This document shows, piece after piece, positions 21,191 to 32,548 of a stretch of 64,000 nt of DNA. The notes under the pieces are model-generated. The model was not told the origin of the DNA. It did no database searches and saw nothing but the letters and a program-made list of their open reading frames with translations. Each line of letters opens with the position of its first letter. Positions within the stretch are counted from its first letter, which is position 1. The translations under genes and the position numbers were made by a program. Source of the DNA: Trichobilharzia szidati (Eukaryota; Platyhelminthes; Trematoda; Strigeidida; Schistosomatidae); the NCBI GenBank assembly GCA_944472155.2, contig OX235273.1, positions 101,950,582 through 102,014,581 of the forward strand, in the 5' to 3' direction.

Positions 21191-21540
21191 TGTAGTGGTA
21201 AATAATTCCCCAAAACTATTGACCACAGCAATAATCACTGAACATTGGACGCTGACCCTTACTGTTTGAGTCGACTTGTTTAGCTGGAGGCTTCCGGTCA
21301 AGCATCCATGCCATTTGGTACTCCGTCGTACCACGTGCATGCACGACCACTAGCCAAATAAGCATTCAACTAGGTCTACGAATTGGTCCCGAAATATATC
21401 TCGTAGTTTGGATGACCAATTCTGGTCTTTTGCTTTGGCTTTGGTACACGAGGAACGAATACTATAGAAGTTGTTGGTATAAGATCTAGCGTTAGTATAC
21501 TCCATACAATTCGCTTACGCCAATACCGTCAACCTCTAAA
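21191..21540 (+). repeat. 5' LTR of element D
   Basis: The 350-bp LTR begins TGTAGTGGTAAATAATT and ends CCTCTAAA, one base before TGGTGAGCCCAACC (21542-21555). It aligns end to end with C's LTR. Confidence 0.88.
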
Positions 21541-21653
21541 CTGGTGAGCCCAACCGCGAACTTCATCTTCGATAATTACGCAGATAAACCCGGTGGGTTT
21601 GTTCCTTTTTGTATTTGTTCTTGTACTATATTGTAATCGGTATACATTTTGTC

Positions 21654-22461
21654 ATGAGTGATCCTAGTCCCAAGGTCATTCATATTCTCTCAACTGCCAA
21701 AACCATTCAGCTCGTACCATATTGGCCAGATAATGTGGAAACGTGGTTTCCGATAGCTCAGTCTGATTTTTGTGATCATTGGATAACCGATCAACCTTCA
21801 CAGTTCCGCACAGTTATTCACGCCTTACCGCAAGAATTCAGCAAGTGCGTAACTGTGCAGATGTCGAGTCCAGAGGTAAGTAACTCGTACGAGTTGCTCA
21901 AAGCTTCCCTCCTCAGGAAAAACGTTGTCACGGATCGACAGCGTCTGGACAAATTATTTCGTAACGTCAAGTTAGGGGATCAGTCAGCCGTCAGCATGCT
22001 GACAAGAATTAGAGAGGTTATTGGCCAAAGTCAGTTCAATGAAGGACTTTTCAGAGAACTCTTCTTATCCAAACTGCCAGTCAGTACAGACTGTGCTGGT
22101 GACACTTCAGGGTGTTATCATAGACGACCTAGCTGTTTCTGCTGATAAAATTCTAGAAATAAGTAAACGGTCAGTTCCTGAAATATACTCGGTGGCCAAA
22201 CAGACTTCGAGTAAGAATACTACAGTGATAGAGTTATGCAACTCCATCCAGCAGATGCTTAGGTCAAACATGCCTAGTAATTCCTCCTACCAACGGCAAA
22301 ACGCACCTGGTCGATCTAAATCCAAGCCACGTTCCCTGGAAAACCCTGTCTGGTGCTGGTATCACAACACCTATGGCCACGAAGCGAAATGTTGCCCGAA
22401 ACCTTGCGATTTCGGCAAAGTTTCAAAAACTGTGGGAAACCATCTCGCTGGCACACATTAG
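21654..22461 (+). pseudogene. gag: Gag of element D
   Basis: It starts MSDPSPKV as in C. A two-base deletion near 22080 (CTGCCAGTCAG against CTGCCACAGTCAG in C) breaks the frame. The second part runs 22080-22461 and keeps the full CHCC finger (WCWYHNTYG...CC..PCDF), with TGG where C has TAG. It ends in TAG at 22459-22461, the equivalent of C's natural Gag stop. Confidence 0.85.
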
Positions 22462-22480
22462 CGGCAACCGTCGCCGGTGG
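22434..22480 (+). promoter_or_regulatory. putative -1 frameshift signal, element D
   Basis: GGGAAAC (22434-22440) lies in the same register as in C, followed 4 nt later by TCGCTGGC (22445-22452). This can pair with GCCGGTGG (22473-22480) using three wobble pairs. Compared with C, the changes in the 5' strand are all compatible with pairing. Confidence 0.5.
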
Positions 22481-22620
22481 CACTAGCCACCTACTTTAAA
22501 TCCAAGATGTGATCAGCCAGACTCGATATTTAGTCGACACAGGCGCCGAAGTCAGCGTTCTTCCTGCTATAGCAGCAGATCAACCTACCTTCAGCTTAAA
22601 GGCTGCGAGTAGAAAACCAA

Positions 22621-23228
22621 CAACAAGGCAGGAATAAAAATGGCATTCAAACCCACAAACTCAATTAGAAACAGGCTTCGCCGGCTAAAGGAACCTGTAG
22701 AGCCTTTAAAACAAAACAATTTAGTTTATCTAATACCCTGCAATGATTGTCAGGTCAAATACATAGGTCAAACTAGTAGAACAGGGGCAGTCAGACTAGC
22801 TGAACATAAAAACTTAGCAAATTCTAGATTGGTTGACCCGAATAAAATAAGAAATCTAGAGAATAGTTCAGCTATAGCACTTCATGCAGTCAGTCACACA
22901 CAACCATACAATAGGATGGGATAGGATGACAGTTCTAAAATCTAATGTCACAGGGTATAGGGAGAGATTGATAACAGAAGCTTTGTTTATCGAATCAACT
23001 ACAAATACATGTAATGGGAATGATTCATCACCTGTCCCCGATATCTGGAAAATTCTACTACTCCAACTATGACAAATAGGAGAAAACAAAGAAAGCTATA
23101 AAACTCAAGTGTCAAAGTCGTGTGATCACAATTGATATGATTATGAACAACAAATTTTGTTCGAAACGCCATCCAGTAAATAATACTGTTTCACTGCGTG
23201 ATATACCTAATAAACAAACTAATATGGA
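22621..23228 (+). mobile_element. Penelope-like element 3' fragment, 13-bp target duplication
   Basis: The 608-bp insert is flanked by AGTAGAAAACCAA (22608-22620 and 23229-23241), and element D's protease sequence resumes after it. It holds the C-terminal GIY-YIG part of a Penelope-like element and a 3' tail with TTGATATGATTATGAAC and GAAACGCCATCCAGTAAATA. It is a 5'-truncated retroinsertion. Confidence 0.85.
22622..23072 (+). pseudogene. Penelope-like GIY-YIG endonuclease fragment
   Basis: From the insert edge the frame reads AFKPTNSIRNRL, then LVYLIPCNDC and KYIGQTSRT, then VRLAEHK. These are the GIY and YIG strands and the arginine helix of the GIY-YIG domain fused to Penelope-type RTs. 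Near 22900 a frameshift moves the rest (HTIGWD...VLKS, YRERLITEALFIES with the catalytic-type glutamate, and a closing W) into the frame ending at 23072. The RT domain is absent. Confidence 0.82.
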
Positions 23229-23599
23229 AGTAGAAAACCAATTGTAACCATTGGTAGGAAATACGTCTATCTGAGCGTAGGTCTACGCAAACCTATTCAG
23301 TGAATTTTCCTTCTCGCTGACGTCACAATGCCCATCATTGGCACAGACCTACTTAATCATCATGATTTACTCGTAGATGTCTGCCGAAAACGACTGATTG
23401 ACAATACTACTAGTCTGTCTATAAAAGGTATCACCTACATAGGCCCCAGCTTATCACTCGATAAGATGAAAGCAATCCTTGATTCAACTTTTCAACCGAT
23501 TGTTGATAAGTATCCGGAACTTAACTGCCTGTCTAACGACCTACCGTGAATAAACAGCATAATGATGACATCATGGGCATAACCAGCACTCCAAACACC

Positions 23600-24035
23600 A
23601 CGACTTTGGCACACTAAGGTTAATACTTCTTATCTCCATCTCACAAGATCGAGATTAGCGCATGCACTAGTCAACGCTGCTAGAGTTTATGCTCTCACAG
23701 AAATCCTTAAAAAGCGATTGAATCGCAAAAATCATAGCATTTCTCTTCTCATCGACAAAGGTGGGCTATAAAATGACCCTGCAGATATGTGTCAATTATT
23801 CAAGAAAGCATTTGCAGCTAATTACCTTAAGACCACGGTTCTATTATTCAGTAATTAAATAGTGCAACTTCAATATCTGCCTACACCAAAACAAATTGGT
23901 ACCGCTGAGTTCGCTTATGCAGACATTAACCAAACCGTTAGAACTCCCGAAAATTCGAAAGGTTTTAGCACTGACGGTTTATCATCGTATTTCCATTAAT
24001 ATGGTGGTCCAGACATTCTCATATTACTGCTTTAT
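23600..24035 (+). pseudogene. CR1-like LINE relic
   Basis: The plus strand matches the linker/RT start of element H, for example ARVYALTEILKKRLNRKNHSISLLI at 23677-23755 and the ...GFSTDGLSSYFH region near 23960. Stops and shifts are frequent. Confidence 0.7.
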
Positions 24036-24059
24036 CAGTTTGATGCCCTACATGCGTCT

Positions 24060-24165
24060 GCTAGCGTGTAGTTTTGTGTGGAGAAATATATATTTATTTA
24101 TTCCTGTTTACGCAGGAACATACCAATTGTACAGACATGGATAAGTTATTATATAAATTACAGTT
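24060..24165. repeat. LINE tail fragment
   Basis: It shares CAATTGTACAGACATGGATAAGT with 32020-32060 (CAATTGTACAGGCATGGATAAGT). Such GTACAGGCAT motifs recur at CR1-type 3' ends in this window. Confidence 0.45.
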
Positions 24166-24239
24166 TGTTTGTTAAATCCAACTTTAGAGTCAGTCAGAAC
24201 AGTCTGCAAAATAGTCTGTCTGTGTAACACATAAAAATA

Positions 24240-24360
24240 TATAGAAATATTGTCTTCGCATTAACAAAAACCCAGACAACAGATGAATGTAATACAAATA
24301 TCTGGGAAAAATAAAGCTTGAAGTCAATTCCCCTATATAACTTTGTTGTGAACAGCATAC
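24240..24360 (+). repeat. hairpin-bearing dispersed repeat, copy 1
   Basis: This direct-repeat partner of 37629-37750 has TAGAAATATTGTCTTCGCAT, then a stem CCCAGA (24271-24276) / TCTGGG (24301-24306), then AAATAAAGCTTGAAGT. In the partner the stem is CCCAAGTAT/ATACTTGGG, with compensatory differences. Strand as written; the functional strand is unknown. Confidence 0.6.
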
Positions 24361-24895
24361 TTGGCTTAAGGTTTATTGATGTATTATGTTGAGATCAGTG
24401 GTATATTTATTCCATTTTAAGCAGTCTTGTCGTAGTTTTATAACAGGAAAGAAATTTGATCGTGGATGCGAAAACTAGATAAGGTAATATTGAATTGTTT
24501 TACGGCATCAAATGGGGCCGAGGTCGATTCCAGAATTCTCCATTGGCGCCATTTGTGTCTACATGGCGGACTGTACACGTAAGTTGAATAGGACATTGAA
24601 AACTGTTTGAAAACTAATTGTTTCTTTATTTCAGATCAAGAATACTTTTTGTACAGAATGTTGGCAAGCGTCTTCAAATGGTAGCATGGGATCGTTCATG
24701 GAATTTGAGTGGTTATGAGTCCAGCTTCATTTCAGTTAAAATGTAGGGTTGTTAGACCTCGACCAAAAGGTAAATAGAAGAGTAGGCTCAGCAGCAGAAT
24801 ATCAGAAAGAAAAATTACGTGAACATTAAAAGAACATTAATGTTATATGCATACATAAATGTGTATGTCGATTGTATATCACTGTATAGTAAACA
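24361..24895. other. no gene recognised
   Basis: No supported feature. A segment at 24650-24685 (GTACAGAATGTTGGCAAGCG) resembles 59613-59632. Confidence 0.45.
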
Positions 24896-24899
24896 TTTG

Positions 24900-25330
24900 C
24901 CTATATTGTAGTTGCGTTTTCATGTATTCATGCGAAGTCTTAGAGTTTATCTAGTGCCATAATATGTAGTAATGAGTCCAGGCATTATACTGTTCTAATA
25001 ACTGATGCGTTTTAGAAATAAGTGACGCGGTCTGGTTGACATAGTCATTCGGATGAAACAGTTTATATAGCAATCGTTTGAAGGTTATTATAGAGTGGCA
25101 GATCCTTATTTCTAGGGGTAAACTGTTCCAAGTCTCAGAATACATGACTATGAAGAAGTTTGCACTGTGTGCTGTTTTATAGCTTTTCCTAGATACTGTG
25201 CATGTTTGGTTACGCAGGTTGTAGGAGCCTTCCGGTGAAAACTGTATCTCCTTACTGTCTGAGAATGATATTTTATGCAGGGCTTTAAAGAAGGATGTTA
25301 GATTAATGCTGAGTCGTCTCATTCAGAGTG
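24900..25330 (-). pseudogene. CR1-like LINE ORF2 C-terminal fragment
   Basis: About 123 codons on the minus strand (25322-24951) parallel the C-terminus of element H: RRLSINL, FFKALHKISFSDSKEIQF, YNLRNQT and WNSLPLEIR. This conserved region follows the RT in CR1-like elements. It is a separate 5'-truncated copy next to H's 3' end. Confidence 0.75.
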
Positions 25331-25514
25331 GGTTGATACCTGGAGTTTATATTCGTTGCACATTGTATTTTAGCAAACATGCATGTTTATTTCGACTAAG
25401 TCTTTTTATGCATCTATGCAACTAGTTTATTTATAGTTTTTAGAGTAATAAAGGTATTTAAGCGTGTTGTTTAGGTACTATAATAATAATTAATTTTTTC
25501 ATATAAAGATAAAT

Positions 25515-28500
25515 TTACATGAAAATGCATGCCATGCTGTAGGAGACTAACAGTTGATTCGTTCTAGGAACAAATAGTTTATTTATATAATCACTAGAGT
25601 AAAATAGTCTGTACAGAGAGCGTTTGAAACTTTTAACCGTATTGCAGTTCCTGACTTCTAGGGGCTGGCTATTCCATATTTTAGAATACATGACTGTGAA
25701 GGCGTTTTCGCGGAGTGTTGACTTAATGGCTTTTATTGTCACTTTGCAAGTTTGGTTACGCAGGTCGTAAGAGCCTTCTTGTGCGAATTGTATGTCCTTA
25801 CCGTCTGAGAATGATATTTTGTGAAGGACCTTAAAGAAGAATATTAGGTTCATACTAAGTCGTCCTGTCCAAAGTGGATCAAGTTTTAGGATCATGCAGC
25901 GTGACATGTAGTCTTTCGAACAATCGTAGCCAAGTAGTTTTGAGGTAAAATACCGTTAGATACTTTCCATCCGTAGCTTGTCACGCGTGCGAGTGCTGCT
26001 TATAATAAATGGACAGTACTCTAGTAGTGGTCTTACATGTGTTTTATACAGAATTAGTTTTGCTTCATTGTCGTGAAAGTTCCTAAGTATGCATCCTAAG
26101 AGCATCCTCGACTTTTGAGTCTGTGATGCCACTTGTTCAGAGAATGTCAGGTCACTAGAATACCTCAGGCCTAAGTCAACGACACTTCGTAGTCTGGTTA
26201 GGTTAGCAGACTGAAGCGTTAATTTCAAGTCAATTGAGGGTGTGCCGAAGCAGATCCAACCACATTTTTTAAGGTTATATTGCAGATTCCATAAAGACGA
26301 CCAAGCAGTCACTTTATCTATTTCTTTCTGCACTACCTTCTCGAAGTACCCTAGGTCATCACATTGGAGTGTATAAGCTACTTTTAGGTCATCCGCAAAG
26401 ATGAATGGTTTCCCGTGTGAGAAGCAAGCGCATATTTCATTTATGTATAGTGTAAATAGGAGGGGTCCAATTGCACTATATTGTACTACACCAGAAGTGA
26501 CTGGGCTAAATTTGGAAGTTACAGACCCGAGTTTAACTATTTGGGACCTGTTGTTAAGGAATGATTCAAGCCATCCTAATAATGGGTGACGTATTCCTAA
26601 GGAGTTCAGCTTATGTATTAGCAGTAAATGGTCGACACGGTCAAATGCCTTAGAAATGTCAAAGTAGATGACAAGTACTAGTTGCAGTCAGTCACGACTG
26701 CTGGTCACAAAACTGAAGAAGTTAAGGTGGCATGTTAAACAAGATCTGGAATTTTGGAATCCATATTGGTTCCGACTTATAATGTTGCAGCTGAGCATAT
26801 GTTTGATTAGGTTATGTTTAACTAGTCTCTCCATAATTCTAGATGCGATAGGTGTGATATTGATCGGCCTGTAGTTACTGACTTCTGTTTTCGAGCCAGA
26901 TTTGTGTTTAGGCATAATAAATGTTGTTTTCCATACATCAGGGTAAGTTTGGGTTTCTAACGACATTGTGAATATTTTAAGCAGTAGTAAGGGAATGTCA
27001 GGGCCACCATATTTATAAAAATAGGATGATATACCGTCAGTACCAAAACCTTTTGAGCTTTTGAGGGTTCTTATAGTTTGTTTAATGTTAGTATAAGTGA
27101 ATTCAACAGTACTAATTTGGTTTGGTGTGAGTGGAGATAGAGTTCGTGCCATATTAGTAGCAGGGTGTATATTGAGTAACCAGACTGTGGGCTCAAGGCA
27201 GTTACCTGCTAAAGTTGAGTTAAATAGTTCACACATGTCTGCAGAATTAGTGCATAGCCTACCCTTCTCTATGAGGAGAGAAATGCTGTGATTTTTGCGA
27301 TTCATTCGCTTCTTTAGGATTTCTGTGAGTGCATACACTCTAGCAGGACTGGCTACTGCGATGCGTTCTTCGTTTCTCATACGGAAATCTCGAGCTTGTG
27401 AGATGAGGGTAAGGGTGTTAAGTATTAAATATAGTGTACCAAAATCGTGGTGTTTGAAAAAACTTGTTGAGAGACTCTTCAGTTTCGTACGATCTTTCGG
27501 TTTTATGAATGACTTTCTATGTGGGGAAACCTTTAGTGTTTGGAGTGAGATAACAGCATCTGAGCATGTGGTTGAGTTGTGGTAGAAGATGCTCAGAGCT
27601 CTCAAGAGGTTGTCAGTATATAAGTACTCCCCCCATTCTGAGGATCTTAACATTGATTTCACTAAAGTCCAGTCTGCCTTACTGTAGTTCCTGTATGTTA
27701 CTTGTTGTGAAGTAGGGGTAGGGGCTGCACTGCTACTTGGTGGAAGTGGCAGTGCACTGTTTTGTCTTCGCTCCCTGAAGACTCAGAACCTACCAGGGTT
27801 GATACGGGACTTATATTGTGGCAGAAGATTAAGTCTAGTACGTTATTACCTATATATATATTTCACATAAATGAAGCATTTACATGATTAACATAGCGTT
27901 TGTACAGGCATAATCATATTTGACAAGTGCAATTTGAAAAGGAATACAGTTTTTTTGACATCAAAAATTGGAAAAATGGAAAAAAACCCTAGAAACTTTG
28001 TTAGAATAGATTACAATATATTGGTTCAAGTCTAATTTATAGTCTATAATATACTTATAATCAGTTAAATTCATGCGGGAATTACGAAATGTTGCGTTAA
28101 TGGAAGGTAAGAAGAGAGGTGATTAACATATGCTAGAGTACGACATACGGGATACAGGCCTTGTGATCATTATCATTTAGTCAATTAATAAGGGTTCAAA
28201 AATTTAAAAAAAACTCCATAGTAGAGGGTAAGTACAGCATTAATTTGGTAATAACAGATACAAGGGACCAACTTTGCGATGACAAACAGTACTCAGAATG
28301 GAATTTCTTCCGTTGTTCGTTGTGTGTACCAACAATATTCTGAATAACGCTCAAGTAATACAAACGTAGAAAGCAGCATTACTGTTCATTTGCAGTGCAT
28401 CAATGCAATACCTTCGAGAAGAGAAGGAAGAAGAAAACAGAAAGAGAGGTGCAGAGGCAGCCAGCAAATAATAATTTAAGCAAACAATATGCGATAAACG

Positions 28501-29820
28501 CAGGGTTTATTCCCCTATTTTGTTACCTCTTGCAGGGGTAATGACAGTTTGTTTCGAGCCAAGTATATCCAGTTTGCCTAAGAACTTATCAAATTTAGTT
28601 GGGCCTGTGGGTATATCCCAGTTGATTTCAGGTAAGTTAAAGTCTCCACATAGGATCTTATGATCGTATTGTAAGGTGGATGATTGCTCCAGAGTATTGA
28701 TGAGTTGGGTCTCGTAATTACTAAATGTGCCAGGTGCTCTGTAGGTGCATCCAATTAAAGTTATTGCGTTATTTTAGTGTAAGTTAACCCATAGAGTCTC
28801 AGGCATGTTAAGTGTACTGTTTTCTAGCTGTGATACAGTAAGCACATTCAGAAAGTACATGAGACAACCCCCTCCCTTACCACCTTCCCTGTCACACCGA
28901 AAGTGTGTGTAGATATCTAAGCTTATCTCTTCATCCAGTATGTTCGAGTTACACCAGGATTCAGTAGTGACAATTATAGGGTGTTTGTATATTACTGTGA
29001 GTGCTCTGAGCATCGGTAGTTTATTTAGAACAATTCTAGCATTTATGAGGATTATGTAAAGATGAAAGTTGAAATAGCGTTTGAAGTATTCAAGTTCGTT
29101 AATCAGCCCCGAATATGGTTCAGCACCCAGTAGTTCTGCTTGACATGACGACCCTATGTTAAGAGGAGTTTCAACATCATGCTCACCTATGTCTATCGAG
29201 TTGGTGTGTGCCGTTTTCGGTGAAGAATTAGGCATTGGAGTACTCGATTTGCTATAGGCTAAGGCATTTTTATTTTTAGTTAAGCTGGAAACGTGGGTAG
29301 GGATCTTTGTTTGACCTAAACTTGTGCAAGTATAAAGTGTGCTTAATGGTTGCGGGTGCACTAGACTGTTCCTGTTTTCATGCAAGGAGGGAGCCAGCAC
29401 TAGTGGTTTAGGAGTGTTAACATCCCTACCAGCTGTTTTTTCAACGCTGATAGGGACACGGGATGAAAAATGATTGGATCCTTGTGAAGACCATGGTTTA
29501 TTATTCCACCTATTGTTAGGTACTAGTTATGTCCTTGTATGGGTTTCGTGTGTACTGCTTTGTGGTTCAGTTCCCAGCAGACTTGTACCATATATCCGAT
29601 CGAAATTTATTTGTGTGCCATGCTGTGAATACCCTGAGTTGTTGGTGTTCGAGCTCTGACTATTGCCACTTGTACTATTGAGAGTGGCATTGTTGTGACG
29701 TTGGTTATCAGTATGTGCCGTGGTGCGATTTCGCACTTTGTGAGTGCTAATACTATTGACAGTAGGAAGTGTGGGCTTATTTATACTGCCACTGTTGTTG
29801 TTGGCATGATTTGGGGTCAT
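25515..29820 (-). pseudogene. ORF2 of LINE H (endonuclease-RT)
   Basis: ORF2 starts ATG ACC CCA at 29820, its ATG overlapping the ORF1 stop as ATGA. The N-terminus is asparagine/serine-rich (29820-29527). After a frameshift the endonuclease begins (ILINARIVL, TTESWC; 29400-28774) and continues with AGDFNLP-type sequence. After the insertion it resumes VLDLIFCHN. RT is open at 27662-26688 (GFGTDGISSYF, NYRPINIT, YGFQNSRSC). It is then shifted through YFDISKAFDRV, GVVQYSAIGPL (G to Y in the usual QGS) and FADDLKVAY near 26400. The C-terminus lies at 26333-25956 and 25907-25515. Confidence 0.8.
27851..28519 (-). repeat. 669-bp insertion inside LINE H endonuclease
   Basis: It is flanked by TTATTACC (27843-27850) and TTGTTACC (28520-28527), a likely 8-bp target duplication with one change. 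On the minus strand it has no coding potential and ends GCCTGTACAAA...CATGTAAAT...TTATGTGAAATATATATA. This is the same tail type as the insertion at 19806-20414. Confidence 0.6.
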
Positions 29821-30422
29821 ATTTTCCTTTTTGAACCAGTGGAGTTATGGCTAGGAGAGGACAGTGTCGACTTTCGGGGGGCTTTGACCTTTTTTCTGGG
29901 ATTATTTAGTGGCATGTCTATATCTACGGTGATAGGTGGTATAGTTTTATTAGCTATTTGATTACAATTTAGTGGCCTTTCGGTGTTGCTCTCTGAGAGG
30001 ATAATTCTGTGTGGTTTGAGAGGGGGTGGTGCGGTGGGTTCTACGGTGTCTCTCAAAGGGTTGGGTAAAATGGCTGCTGGCAATGTCCTATTATTTATTC
30101 CACGATTAGGCTTAGTGAGATAATTATATACGCGCCTTCCTGTGACTGTCTTGTCCACCGCAACCTTTATTAGTTTGTAGTTTCTGGCTTGCGATAGGGT
30201 TTGTTGGGAGTGGATTAATTTTCTGGTCTCTGCCGGTGTTTCGAACTGAAAACGAATAGGACAACACTTTTCATGTTGACTCTTACGACATGCAAGTGAA
30301 TTATTTGGCTCACTACAACCGTTTGTAGGAAGTGTGTTGCTTGATGTAGCAATCAAGTACGTAAAATTAGTCATCAGATTTACAAGGGATTTGGTTCGAT
30401 GCTTTTTACTTTGATTAACCAT
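29817..30422 (-). pseudogene. ORF1 of LINE H
   Basis: The start MVNQSKKHR (30422) parallels MVQISKNRV of element F. The middle holds CCPIRFQFETP and NYKLIKVAVDKTVTGRRV, matching F's CPIIFKFGN and SYKSITIAQDKTPCQRRM. It is much shorter than F's 400-residue ORF1, so about 150 residues of the N-terminal part are missing. The stop TGA overlaps the ORF2 start as ATGA (29820-29817). No zinc finger is visible, unlike element G. Confidence 0.7.
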
Positions 30423-30599
30423 AAATATTTGATATGAGAGATAATGGTTACAGGTATGGAAGTAGTATAGTACTTGTGTAAGGATTACAACAAGATAAAT
30501 TTTATGTATCGAGTCATGCAAAAATGTAACGCAAACGTTGAACGTACCGCGAATAGTGGCGCATACGTTTCACGTCCCAGTTTTTGGTTTTGCTTTCAT

Positions 30600-31855
30600 A
30601 GAAAGAAGACACACTGCCTGGCTTCCTAGAGGATTTCACTGGCCGGTGGCGTCACTTAGCCTCTCCGCTCTGACGAAAAATAATTTCTTCTTCGTATTTT
30701 TAATATTTTCTTGGATTTTGAAGGTTCTGGGGCAGTCTGATTGATTTTTCGAAGCAGGGTCGCCAGCCCCACGTGTAGGCCTCCTTCTTTTCCAAGCTTG
30801 AGACCACCTTGAGAACCAGCCGCCTAGTTAGCTGGCCGAGGTTTTTAATAGGAAAGGTTAGCAGTAAACTAAGTTGACGGATGGTATTATTACATGTCTA
30901 TGTAAAATACTGGATGCACAACCTTATCTTGTTTCACGTAGACATACTACATGTATTTGGCATCCTCAGGTAAGAGACATCCTAAACAGCGGTTCGTCAG
31001 CTGGTGTCGCAGGTCTCCCCCAGCTATTCAATGGGAGACCCTTGACATACCTCTGGACGATAGGCTAGTCGAACATAAGTTCATAGGTTAGTCGTCTCTA
31101 GGGGAAGGCCGACGTAAAGACCCTACACCACGGCATACATATATATATTATAGCTACTCAGATGTGATAGGTAACTGAGGAATTCAGAAGGATAGAACGA
31201 GTAACTTAGTGGCAACTATGTCTCCTTTATGATCCGTAAGGCTGTCATGAACCGGACTTCGCGTATTTGACTGGGTTTCTACCGCTTCACATGCTCTCTG
31301 ACGCTTTCTCCAGAATAAACGCTCAAAAACACCATCAGTCTTCCAAAATATTACTAGCTGTAGGTCGGTAAGTTGAATTATCATTTTGATGGAAAATAGA
31401 GCTTCTGGATTAACTAAGTTAGAAGCGACCTGCTGAGTGTTCGTGGGGTATACAGAAGACAATGTGGGGAGGAAGCAATGGAGAAGCCAGTCTAGACGAT
31501 GGCAAAATGTGGTGTACACTGGAGATCTGTTGCTGAATCCTAACAAACTGCTTGGAACCAAGATAGCAAATAGTGTAATAGCAGGAAAAGACGTTCCCCA
31601 GGTGCAGTGAATATTTGCAGTTTTGTATGAAATAATGAGTGATAGCAAAAATTAAGACTTCATCACAATTAGCATGACGCTTTTAAGCTACTCTGAGGTT
31701 AGATTAGAGAGATACCAAGGAACAAACTTATGGTAATAGTCGCTATTCCCCAGGCAAGAAGTTGTGCTACTTAGCTTTGAGAGGTGTCTATCATAGTCTG
31801 CACACTGAATCGCCTTCAAACAACAATTTCACTGGTCTTACTGGAATTTCAGCTA
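30600..31855. other. no gene recognised
   Basis: A 154-codon open frame on the minus strand (31648-31184) has no motif I know and is probably chance. The rest is non-coding. Confidence 0.45.
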
Positions 31856-31859
31856 CAAG

Positions 31860-32060
31860 TCTAAGGACTAGAATAAATAAATAAATAATAGTATATTCTC
31901 ATTTTGTACATGAGGGACGCCAGTTTACAGGCATCATCAATATGATAAATTACATATACGATTAGTAAACATATTTAATAATAGTAATTTAATAAAATAC
32001 ATTTTTTCCTACCTGTGTAGGACACACCAATTGTACAGGCATGGATAAGTATTATTTAAA
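31860..32060 (-). repeat. LINE 3' tail fragments
   Basis: Minus-strand tail motifs occur twice. ATGCCTGTAAACTGG...TATTTATTTATTTATT is at 31870-31945 and ATGCCTGTACAATTG at 32025-32045, with poly-AT ends. They resemble ends of 5'-truncated CR1-type copies. Confidence 0.5.
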
Positions 32061-32548
32061 TTACATAAATTTGGTTCATGGTAAAATTATAAGGTTGCAG
32101 TCATTTTGTCTATGGGAACAATATGATAACTAGTCATTCAATACAGTATACGCGCGCTCCTTGAATACGACGTGACTTTTCCTCTCTAACCGGAAAATAC
32201 CTATTTTGTGAATTATCCGCTTGGGAAACCTGATCTTCCTAGCCGGTGAATTAAATTCAACCATTACTTACATATCGAATCTCTGTGTGGTAAGTCCAGC
32301 TGTCTCGAACTACTGCCAAAGCTTCAGGTGCTATTTTTGTAGCAGCATCTTCCTCACTCGTTCAGATAAACAAGACTTGTTGGTCTACCACGTGATTGCT
32401 GTGAAGCCGATCATCCAGAAAGTACTAGGTAAAGTCGAAAACCTTTTCTTTTCCTTGTCTTGTACTTTTTCAGTCTTATTCTTTTTCTTGTGGGTAGATA
32501 CTGTTGCACTCTTATTCTTATACAGCATAAGTTTTAGCGATAGTTAAT
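32061..32548 (+). other. probable 5' region of LINE G
   Basis: No coding sequence is present before the ORF1 ATG at 32549. It is the expected place for the internal promoter and 5' untranslated region of the LINE, but I see no sequence proof of the element's 5' end. A 108-codon open frame at 32221-32547 has no recognised motif. Confidence 0.4.

Larger units (their letters stand above)
21191..23590 (+). mobile_element. Ty3/gypsy element D, 5' half only, C family
   Basis: D carries a 5' LTR, primer binding site, gag and the protease region of the same family as C, clearly more diverged than C's own two LTRs. A Penelope-like fragment interrupts the protease (22621-23228). Homology to C ends near 23590, just after the protease-RT linker, where CR1-like sequence takes over. 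No 3' LTR is present. Confidence 0.85.
25465..30600 (-). mobile_element. CR1-like LINE H, full length but decayed
   Basis: On the minus strand: 5' region, ORF1, ORF2 (endonuclease, RT, C-terminal domain) and a 3' end reading TTTCATGTAAATTTATC then ATTATTATTAT near 25480. A 669-bp insertion splits the endonuclease (27851-28519). ORF2 has several frameshifts. It is related to F but of a different subfamily. Confidence 0.8.

Noticed and set aside
24570..24705. A possible two-exon mini gene (ATGGCGGACTG, GTAAGT donor, TTTCAG acceptor)
   Set aside because: The second exon stops after about 15 codons, and part of it (GTACAGAATG.T.GCAAG) recurs at 59613-59632, so it looks like repeat sequence.
31184..31648. 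154-codon open frame on the minus strand
   Set aside because: No motif, no similarity to the other elements here, no splice or promoter context.
32221..32547. 108-codon frame just upstream of LINE G ORF1
   Set aside because: No motif, very hydrophobic and phenylalanine-rich; most likely chance reading of a T-rich 5' region.
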